From a bacterium (GTDB lineage Bacteria > Eremiobacterota > Eremiobacteria > Baltobacterales > Baltobacteraceae), in contig JAJYHP010000080.1 of NCBI GenBank assembly GCA_021784715.1, forward strand, positions 3,043 to 10,012: a DNA stretch of 6,970 bases, in the 5' to 3' direction. The notes beneath the pieces are model-generated. The model worked only from the letters and a program-made list of their open reading frames with translations, did no database searches and was not told the origin of the DNA. The position numbers and the translations under genes are program-made. This document shows, in pieces, positions 1 through 4,939 of the stretch (its first letter is position 1; every line of letters starts with the position of its first letter).

Positions 1-540
1 TTTGCCGCGGTGAATGAGCGTCTTGACGTTCCCGAGCGAGAGCCCGAGCGCCGATGCGATCGCGTGGTATTCCAGGTTGTCGAAGTAACGCAGTGCCAAG
101 ACCGTCCTCGTTCGTTCCGGCAGCTCCGCTAACGCCGCGCGCAATTCGCGCTCGGCCTCGCCGCGGAGGATGCCTTCTGCGGGATCGGATTCTCGCGAGC
201 CGTCGGCGATCGCGTTCTCGAGCGTTTGGTCTTCGGGCATCTCCTGGGTTGCCGGCCGGCGCAGTTGTTTTCCCAAATGCGTGCGGACGACGTTGCGGGC
301 GATGTGGTAGATCCAGGTCGAGAACTTGCCGAGGCTGGGGTTGAAGGAGCCCAGATGCGCGTACGCCCGCAGGAACGTCTCCTGCGTGAGATCGGCTGCA
401 TCTGCCGGGTTACGGACCGAGGCGCCGATGAAGTTGGCGATGCCGCGCTTGTAGCGCTCCACCAACCCCGCAAACGCTTCGCGGTCCCCCGCTCGTACGA
501 GTCCGACGAGTGCTTCGTCGCTCGTAGCTTCCGCCACCAT
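1..540 (-). CDS. ECF-type RNA polymerase sigma factor, C-terminus cut by window edge
   Basis: An extracytoplasmic-function sigma factor would bind core RNA polymerase and direct it to a small regulon. Reading the minus strand from the ATG at 540-538 gives 180 codons with no stop before base 1. Region 2 covers about residues 22-90: a DLTQETFLRAY segment at 50-60 (region 2.2, core binding) and FSTWIYHIARN at 73-83 (regions 2.3-2.4, -10 recognition). A variable acidic linker follows. Region 4 starts near residue 133, with LPERTRTVLALRYF from 140 and the helix-turn-helix segment LGLSLGNVKTLIHRGK at the edge. Only the last ten or so residues of a normal ECF factor should be missing. Region 3 is absent, as expected for the class. 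AAAGGA and GAGG stretches lie upstream of the ATG. It is divergent from the thioredoxin-like gene. Any anti-sigma partner would lie left of the window. The ECF subgroup was not assigned. Confidence 0.93.
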   Translation of the reverse strand, partial: MVAEATSDEALVGLVRAGDREAFAGLVERYKRGIANFIGASVRNPADAADLTQETFLRAYAHLGSFNPSLGKFSTWIYHIARNVVRTHLGKQLRRPATQEMPEDQTLENAIADGSRESDPAEGILRGEAERELRAALAELPERTRTVLALRYFDNLEYHAIASALGLSLGNVKTLIHRGK

Positions 541-699
541 GTGCCTCGCGATGTTTCCTTTCAGGGGGTACTACCGCCCTCGTGCCCGAGTGTTACGCCC
601 GCAGCGGCGTGAAAAGCGGAAGGGGCCGCGCTCGGGATAGCCTGCTTGGCAGGAATAATAGGTTCGCCAAAAGGATAAACCTTTGCCGGGAGGACCGCC
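541..699. other. divergent intergenic region between sigma factor and thioredoxin-like gene
   Basis: This 159-bp gap must hold the promoters of both flanking genes. Visible structure includes an imperfect inverted repeat at 563-580 (AGGGGGTA, then TACCGCCCT) in the sigma-factor leader and a short CTCG-TGCC-CGAG repeat at 579-590. On the minus strand there is a possible ECF-style pair, GTAAC at 596-592 and CGGTA at 576-572, 15 bp apart, which would suit autoregulation but is weak. On the plus strand, an AT-rich stretch at 654-660 and GGATAAAC at 673-680 are poor -10 candidates without a clear -35. GGGAGGA at 688-694 is the ribosome binding site of the gene starting at 700. Confidence 0.5.
641..653. 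repeat. short perfect inverted repeat CCTGC-TTG-GCAGG
   Basis: Two 5-bp arms (641-645 and 649-653) flank a TTG spacer, followed directly by the AT-rich AATAATAGG. It sits about 50 bp before the thioredoxin-like start codon. It could be an operator half-site pair or a leader hairpin. It is too short to call a terminator and has no T-tract. Confidence 0.35.
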
Positions 700-1758
700 A
701 TGAAACGCATCCGCACCGCTATCCTCGCCATCGCCGTCGTCGCTTTGTTGGGGCTCTCCCGCGGGAGCACGATGCCGAGCTTTGCCGGCGGCACCGGTTG
801 GCTCAACGGCGGCGCGCTCACCCCCGCCTCGCTGCGTGGGAAGGTCGTGCTGGTGGATTTTTGGGAGTACACCTGCATCAATTGCCTGCGGACGCTCCCC
901 TATCTGCGCACGTGGTACCGCCGCTACCACCACGAGGGCTTCGAGATCGTCGGCGTACAGACGCCGGAGTTTGCGTTCTCCGGCGAGCGAAAGCATATCG
1001 TCGATGCGGTAAAGCGATTGGGGATTACGTGGCCGGTGGAGATCGACGCCAACCATACGGTCTGGAATCGCTTCGGGGTGCAAGCGTGGCCGACGGAGAT
1101 GCTGTTCGACCAACGCGGGCGGCTCGTCGATACATCGGTCGGCGAAGGCAACTATCAACGCACCGAATATATCATTCAGGGGCTGCTGCATCTCGGCGAC
1201 CCGAAACTGAAGTTCCCGCCGCTGATGCCGTTGCTGCCGCAAGATAGCTACGATAAGCCCGGCGCCGTCTGCTATCCGCGCACGGCGGAGATTCTTCTGG
1301 AGCATCAGCGTGTCGCGAACGGTCCGCCTTCGGGAAACCTGATGCGCGATTACACCTATACGGCACCGAGCGATTTCGTCGACGGCCAAGTCTATCTCGA
1401 CGGAAGTTGGCACGCTTCGAAGCAAGCGGTGATTTATAACTCGGGCGGCGGTTATTTCGGGCTGAAGTATCACGCGATCCAGGTGGCGGTGGTCATGACG
1501 CCGGAGCATGGAAAGCCCACGCGGGTGAATATCACGCAGGACGGAAAACCGATTCCGCGCGACGATGCCGGCAAGGATATTCGCTATGCGCGCAACGGGA
1601 TGTCGTACGTGCTCGTCGATGCGTCGCGCGAATACGACGTCGTTATGAACGCGAAGTTCGGAACCCACGTGCTGCGCCTCTATCCGCAGGCCTACGGGCT
1701 CGCCGTCTACGACGTCGCGTTCGAATCATGCGAAGTGCCGGGGAGCAACAAGCGCTAG
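700..1758 (+). CDS. exported thioredoxin-like protein, DipZ C-terminal type (TlpA-like fold plus C-terminal beta domain)
   Basis: This 352-aa protein is probably an extracytoplasmic thiol-disulfide oxidoreductase. The ATG at 700 has a strong ribosome binding site, GGGAGGA at 688-694. Residues 1-20 (MKRIRTAILAIAVVALLGLS) form a basic start plus hydrophobic core, a signal peptide or membrane anchor. The thioredoxin-like domain spans about 30-165: the active site is WEYTCINC with Cys59 and Cys62, the context typical of DipZ/TlpA proteins, followed by a redoxin-like GFEIVGVQTPEF segment and a WPTEMLFDQRGRLV strand. Residues about 210-345 form a second, beta-rich domain (LDGSW, YHAIQVAVVM, VLRLYPQAYGLAVYDVAFE) matching the C-terminal domain of DipZ-like proteins. 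Mycobacterial DipZ carries an additional N-terminal CcdA-like membrane domain, which is missing here, so its reductant must come from elsewhere. It probably forms an operon with the phosphoesterase 42 bp downstream. The fold is fairly certain; the substrate is unknown. Confidence 0.9.
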   Translation: MKRIRTAILAIAVVALLGLSRGSTMPSFAGGTGWLNGGALTPASLRGKVVLVDFWEYTCINCLRTLPYLRTWYRRYHHEGFEIVGVQTPEFAFSGERKHIVDAVKRLGITWPVEIDANHTVWNRFGVQAWPTEMLFDQRGRLVDTSVGEGNYQRTEYIIQGLLHLGDPKLKFPPLMPLLPQDSYDKPGAVCYPRTAEILLEHQRVANGPPSGNLMRDYTYTAPSDFVDGQVYLDGSWHASKQAVIYNSGGGYFGLKYHAIQVAVVMTPEHGKPTRVNITQDGKPIPRDDAGKDIRYARNGMSYVLVDASREYDVVMNAKFGTHVLRLYPQAYGLAVYDVAFESCEVPGSNKR

Positions 1759-1783
1759 GGCGCTCGATAATTTAGGCGACTTT

Positions 1784-1808
1784 GGTAGAGGAGGAAGCCT
1801 CTGCTACC
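1784..1808 (+). promoter_or_regulatory. Shine-Dalgarno AGGAGG inside a small inverted repeat at the phosphoesterase start
   Basis: A perfect AGGAGG at 1789-1794 stands 6 bp before CTG 1801. The same stretch can fold: GGTAG (1784-1788) pairs with CTACC (1804-1808) and AGG (1789-1791) pairs with CCT (1798-1800), leaving a three-base bulge. The fold would hold part of the Shine-Dalgarno and the CTG codon in a hairpin. Whether it matters for translation is not shown. Confidence 0.45.
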
Positions 1809-3147
1809 TTTGTTGGGCGCGCTCGCCGGGTGCGGCTTCTTCGCTCCCGAGCAGACCTTCGTCGCGCAAGCGCGCCTGCACGTCAAACACGTCGTGATTA
1901 TCGTGCAAGAGAATCGCAGCTTCGATAATCTCTTTCACGGTTTTCCGGGCGCCGACACCGTCGATTACGGCTACGCCCACGACGGAACGAAAGTGAAGCT
2001 CAAACCGATCCCGCTCAACGTGCAGTTCGATATCGGCAACGGTATGCGCGGCTTCAAACTCGCCTACGACCACGGGAAGATGGATGGCTTCGATCTGCGT
2101 ACAATCGGGCCACGGCCGGGTTTAAAAGTGCCGCTGCCCGATCTGCAGTATCCCGAATATGCCTACGTTCCGCACGATGAAACGAAACCGTATTTTGCGA
2201 TGGCGCACCAATACGTGGTTGCCGACCGGATGTTTCAAAGCAATATCGACCAGAGTTTCGTCGCGCATCTCTTTCTCATCGCCGGGCAGGCCGCACATTC
2301 GGTCGATCTTCCCAACGGCTATCCGTGGGGGTGCGACGCACCCGTCGGCACGACCGTCGGCATCCTGAATAACCATCGCGAAATTATCGATCGCGAGCCG
2401 CCTTGCTTCACGTTAAAGACGCTCGGAAACGAGCTGAGCGCAAAGCACGATTCATGGCGCTACTATGCGCCGAAGATCGATAAACCCTCGATGTGGAGCC
2501 GCTACGAAACCTGGATCGATCGGCACCGTCACCCGCAGCATGCGCCGGATTTCGGACAGAATTGGTCCTCGTACGATGCCGTCTCCAACGTGCGCTACAG
2601 CAAACTGTGGAAACGCCACGTCGTCTCGCCGCCGAGCCGTTTTATCGAGGACGTGCGCGCGGGCAAACTCGCCGATGTCTCGTGGGTGATTCCGGATTGG
2701 AAGAACTCCGACCATTCGCTCTCTCGTTCGATCACCGGGCCGTCGTGGGTGAGCGCGCTGGTCAATACGATCGGCGAGAGCAAATATTGGAAGGATACCG
2801 TTATCCTCGTAACTTGGGACGATTCGGGCGGCTGGTACGACCACGTTCCGCCGCCGCAGCTCGATTACGACGGCTTAGGTTTTCGCGTGCCGCTGCTGGT
2901 GATCTCACCCTATGCAAAGCACGGCTACGTTTCGCACGTGCAGTATGAGTTCGGCAGCATCCTACGCTTTACCGAATCGATTTTCGGGCTCGGGCACCTC
3001 GCTGCGAGCGATCGCCGCGCCAACAATTTGCGCGACGCGTTCGATTTCTCGCAGCCGCCGCGCGCGTTTTCGCCGATTCCGGCGCCCTATCCGATCGAGT
3101 ATTTCCTACGCCAGAAAGCCTCGGGAATTCCCCCCGACGATAATTAG
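1801..3147 (+). CDS. phosphoesterase / phospholipase C family lipoprotein (PlcC/AcpA-like, PF04185 type), CTG start proposed
   Basis: This protein (about 449 aa) belongs to the alkaline-phosphatase-superfamily phosphoesterases that include bacterial phospholipase C and acid phosphatase AcpA. These are metal-dependent hydrolases of phosphate esters. Numbered from CTG 1801, it shows VVIIVQENRSFDNLFHGFPG near 31-50, with the metal-binding E37-N38; NIDQSFVAHLFLIAGQ near 148-163; DHS at 304-306; and VTWDDSGGWYDHVPPP with D340, D341 and D347-H348. It ends with the family-typical PLLVISPYAKHG, FGSILRFTE and FSQPPRAF segments. The catalytic core is therefore complete. The start is unusual: the frame opens after a TAG at 1786-1788 and has no ATG or GTG near the N-terminus. 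CTG 1801 has AGGAGG 6 bp upstream and gives MLPLLGALAGC, a lipobox with Cys11 but no basic n-region. TTG 1810 or 1813 are alternatives but leave too few residues before the Cys. It probably acts at the cell surface and is co-transcribed with the thioredoxin-like gene. Confidence 0.9.
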   Translation: MLPLLGALAGCGFFAPEQTFVAQARLHVKHVVIIVQENRSFDNLFHGFPGADTVDYGYAHDGTKVKLKPIPLNVQFDIGNGMRGFKLAYDHGKMDGFDLRTIGPRPGLKVPLPDLQYPEYAYVPHDETKPYFAMAHQYVVADRMFQSNIDQSFVAHLFLIAGQAAHSVDLPNGYPWGCDAPVGTTVGILNNHREIIDREPPCFTLKTLGNELSAKHDSWRYYAPKIDKPSMWSRYETWIDRHRHPQHAPDFGQNWSSYDAVSNVRYSKLWKRHVVSPPSRFIEDVRAGKLADVSWVIPDWKNSDHSLSRSITGPSWVSALVNTIGESKYWKDTVILVTWDDSGGWYDHVPPPQLDYDGLGFRVPLLVISPYAKHGYVSHVQYEFGSILRFTESIFGLGHLAASDRRANNLRDAFDFSQPPRAFSPIPAPYPIEYFLRQKASGIPPDDN

Positions 3148-3623
3148 CGCGGTCCGCGCAACAAGGCGCCGTTGGTGCGCGAGGCGCGCACCTTCGCTTC
3201 GCTCCGTGCTTTCCCACCGCGTCGGCCGATCTCGGTTAGCCACGCGCGGCCGTCCTCCGGGGTGACCGGATAGACGAAGAACCCACGGCCGCAAAGGCTC
3301 TCTCTCGCGCCATAATCGAAGCATCCATACGCAAGAATCTCCAAGATGCGGAAAAACCGTTCGGCACCACGCTGCGGGAGGGTGGTTTGGTCGACCGCGA
3401 ATATCGCGTTTCCCTCGTCGTCGATCGTCCGGGCGTGCCCGGGGCCGTTCCACAGCACGACGCGTGATTGTGGGCCGCCGGTTACTCGATAGCGAATGCT
3501 TGCGCGTTCGGCAATTTCTGATACGGTATGTCCGCGAGATGTAACTCGGCGCAAGATCGTTTGCCGCTCGCTACCGCGGGCGTAACGAGCCGGGACTATT
3601 TCAAGATTTGCTTGGAATTTCAC
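3144..3623 (-). CDS. unrecognised 159-aa protein with HTH-like segment and basic GGKAR tail; partner of the nucleotidyltransferase
   Basis: I do not recognise a named family. The GTG at 3623-3621 overlaps the TGA of the nucleotidyltransferase gene (GTGA), so the two should be translationally coupled; no strong ribosome binding site is seen. Residues about 18-46 read as a possible helix-turn-helix (ERQTILRRVTSRGHTVSEIA, then ERASIRYRVT), although the second helix is not a clean recognition helix. A beta-rich middle follows (SRVVLWNGPG, NAIFAVDQ), then an aromatic, Cys-containing helix (AERFFRILEILAYGCFDYGA). The C-terminus is basic: GRRGGKARSEAKVRASRTNG and a final RGPR, resembling the GGKAR...NGxxGGRPR tails of some small DNA-associated proteins. 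By position and charge it could be a DNA-binding antitoxin or repressor for the module, which is inference. Its TAA overlaps the TAG of the convergent phosphoesterase gene. The DNA is less GC-rich than its neighbours: 25 of 60 bases are G or C in 3601-3660, which covers its start and the end of the previous gene. Confidence 0.8.
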   Translation of the reverse strand: MKFQANLEIVPARYARGSERQTILRRVTSRGHTVSEIAERASIRYRVTGGPQSRVVLWNGPGHARTIDDEGNAIFAVDQTTLPQRGAERFFRILEILAYGCFDYGARESLCGRGFFVYPVTPEDGRAWLTEIGRRGGKARSEAKVRASRTNGALLRGPR

Positions 3624-4258
3624 GACGATCCGTTCGTGATGGTACGAATTTGCAGAAGATGTTCGTCGAGCCGTCGCCGCAATTTGCTCCCATCATGGGG
3701 GTTGAAACCCATGCGCGAGAAAACATCGCGTTGCGTTTCGAGTATTTCGAGGACGGAGAGGCGTCGTTCGTCGAGGTGGTTCACCAATAATCGAGCGCGG
3801 GGAGAATCGAGCAACACGACGATGCGAGCGATGTCGCGCAGATCTTTTTCGCCTTTCGAACTTCCGCTTCGGTCGCGCGCCGCGTCAATTTTTAGAACGA
3901 GTAGGTGTTCGAGCGCGGCGACGTTGATATCGTCAATAACCTCAGCGAAAGCGGAGGCTTCGTCGTATGGAATGGCGAGGCGATGTTGGCGCTCGACATA
4001 AAGGTCGAAATCTTCGCCATCGACGAGAACGGAATCTTTTCCAGGACGTTCGTTGCGCAGCACTTCATATCGGTCGCGCATTTCGTTCTTGCCGGCAAGC
4101 GAAAGGTAGAGATCGGCGTCGTGGTTGGATTCTACCAGCGCCGCGTTTGCGCGCATTGCATGGCATGCTACCGCGACGCCGCCGATGAAAACGGCGTCGG
4201 GAAATTCCCCGGAAATCCGGCGTGCGAGGCCGAGCAGCCGCCCCCAATGCTCACTCAT
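3620..4258 (-). CDS. nucleotidyltransferase-fold protein (AbiEii/DUF6036-like), candidate toxin
   Basis: This 212-aa protein has the layout of the AbiEii/MenT-like branch of the nucleotidyltransferase superfamily. Those enzymes move nucleotides onto RNA or protein targets and often act as toxins. Visible motifs are FIGGVAVACHAMRA with G26-G27, the metal-binding D47-x-D49 in ESNHDADLYLSL, and a likely third acidic residue D85 in EDFDLYVE. Next come the AbiEii-typical ALEHLLVLKIDAARDR with K123, and KDLRDIARIV (K138-D139, D142). The active-site set looks intact. It is shorter than lactococcal AbiEii (about 300 aa), so the C-terminal part is reduced. The ATG at 4258-4256 lies 6 bp after a perfect TATAAT, so the mRNA is probably leaderless. 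The gene leads a two-gene operon, overlapping the 159-aa gene by 4 bp. AbiE systems normally place the regulator (AbiEi) first; here the putative partner is second. The fold is fairly sure; toxin activity and target are inferred. Confidence 0.82.
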   Translation of the reverse strand: MSEHWGRLLGLARRISGEFPDAVFIGGVAVACHAMRANAALVESNHDADLYLSLAGKNEMRDRYEVLRNERPGKDSVLVDGEDFDLYVERQHRLAIPYDEASAFAEVIDDINVAALEHLLVLKIDAARDRSGSSKGEKDLRDIARIVVLLDSPRARLLVNHLDERRLSVLEILETQRDVFSRMGFNPHDGSKLRRRLDEHLLQIRTITNGSS

Positions 4259-4293
4259 CGCTCGATTATACCCTAAGCTGCTTAGGGTGTCGA
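4259..4293 (-). promoter_or_regulatory. leaderless sigma-70-type promoter of the nucleotidyltransferase operon
   Basis: On the minus strand, TCGACA (4293-4288, 5 of 6 to TTGACA) is followed by exactly 17 bp and then TATAAT (4270-4265, 6 of 6). CGAGCG (4264-4259) then separates the -10 box from the ATG at 4258. A start site 7 bases after the -10 box falls on the A of the ATG, so no ribosome binding site can be present on the transcript. This is the best promoter in the window. Confidence 0.82.
4270..4288. repeat. 19-bp perfect palindrome, probable operator in the promoter spacer
   Basis: ACCCTAAGC (4270-4278), one T (4279), then GCTTAGGGT (4280-4288): two 9-bp arms with a single-base centre. 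It fills the 17-bp spacer and takes the last base of the -35 and first base of the -10, so a protein bound here would block RNA polymerase. Autoregulation by a module protein is the likely use. A terminator for rfbC on the same strand is less likely because no T-tract follows. Confidence 0.75.
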
Positions 4294-4330
4294 AGCCGGC
4301 GTCTGCGCCCGGCGCGACGGCAAGCGGCGC

Positions 4331-4852
4331 TTAGCGGCGCAGCGGTGGGTTGGCGGCGTCTTTCGCGCTGAGAATCGGCGGGGTGTCGAGCGGCCAAGCG
4401 ATGCCGATCGTCGAGTCGTTCCAGGCGACCCCAAACTCACTTTGCGGATCGTAGAGCGCGCTCTGCAGGTAGTGCAGCACGCTCCCTTCGGCGAGCGAGA
4501 GAAAGCCATGCAGGCACCCGGCGGGGATATAGAGCTGGGTTCCCTCCTCGGCGCGCAGATCGCAGCCGTACCAGCGGCCGAACGCGGGGCTGTCGCGGCG
4601 CGCATCGACGATGACGTCGAAGGCGGTGCCGGCGAGCACCTGCACGATCTTACTCATGCGCGGATCGCCGTGCAGCCCGCGTAAGACGCCGTAGCGCGAG
4701 AGCGAGACGTTCTCTTGCACGAAGCGTTCGGTGATGCCGACGGCGGCGTAGCGTTCCACGCTGAAGCTTTCGCGGAAACTTCCGCGTTCGTCGGTAAAGA
4801 TGCGCGGGCGCAGCAAGAGGGCGCCGGGGATAGGCAGCGTTTCAACGTCCAC
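4331..4852 (-). CDS. rfbC: dTDP-4-dehydrorhamnose 3,5-epimerase
   Basis: RmlC/RfbC epimerises dTDP-4-keto-6-deoxyglucose at C3 and C5, the third step of dTDP-L-rhamnose synthesis, in the cytoplasm. The 173-aa cupin protein shows DERGSFRESF at 21-30, FVQENVSLSRYGVLRGLH ending in the expected catalytic His61, Lys68 in MSKIVQVLAG, DVIVDARRDSPAFGRW at 79-94, and YIPAGCLHGFLSL with His115. Near the end are Tyr134 in LYDPQSEFGVAWND and IGIAWPL. It is close to, though slightly shorter than, the usual 180-185 aa. The GTG at 4852 is chosen because GGAG (4861-4858) lies 5 bp upstream and the family motifs begin soon after. An upstream ATG at 4863-4861 is out of frame. None of rfbA, rfbB or rfbD is in the window. 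It lies on the same strand as, and downstream of, the secreted protein gene, with the hairpin between them. Confidence 0.93.
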   Translation of the reverse strand: MDVETLPIPGALLLRPRIFTDERGSFRESFSVERYAAVGITERFVQENVSLSRYGVLRGLHGDPRMSKIVQVLAGTAFDVIVDARRDSPAFGRWYGCDLRAEEGTQLYIPAGCLHGFLSLAEGSVLHYLQSALYDPQSEFGVAWNDSTIGIAWPLDTPPILSAKDAANPPLRR

Positions 4853-4878
4853 GCCCGCTCCATTCGCGCGTACGAACG

Positions 4879-4906
4879 GAGGCCCTGGGACGAATCCCAG
4901 GGCCTC
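4879..4906 (-). terminator. 12-bp-stem hairpin with UUCG loop downstream of the secreted protein gene
   Basis: The arms 4879-4890 and 4895-4906 are perfectly complementary over 12 bp and GC-rich. The plus-strand loop is CGAA, so a minus-strand transcript would carry a stable UUCG tetraloop, as many bacterial terminators do. It begins 33 bp after the TAA at 4942-4940. No T-tract follows on either strand, so it may be a Rho-aided terminator, an mRNA 3' end stabiliser or a partial terminator ahead of rfbC. Confidence 0.72.
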
Positions 4907-4939
4907 GAGATCGCCGCGTCCGTGCCGGTGCGTCCGTGC

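Noticed and set aside
571..1668. 365-codon open frame on the minus strand
   Set aside because: It lies wholly antisense to the well-supported thioredoxin-like gene, is rich in Arg and His, and shows no family motifs: a GC3 shadow.
4270..4288. Palindrome as an intrinsic terminator for rfbC
   Set aside because: No T-tract follows on the minus strand, and it coincides exactly with promoter boxes, which fits an operator better.
4861..4863. ATG upstream of rfbC on the minus strand
   Set aside because: It is out of frame with the epimerase motifs; the GTG at 4852 has a proper GGAG spacing.
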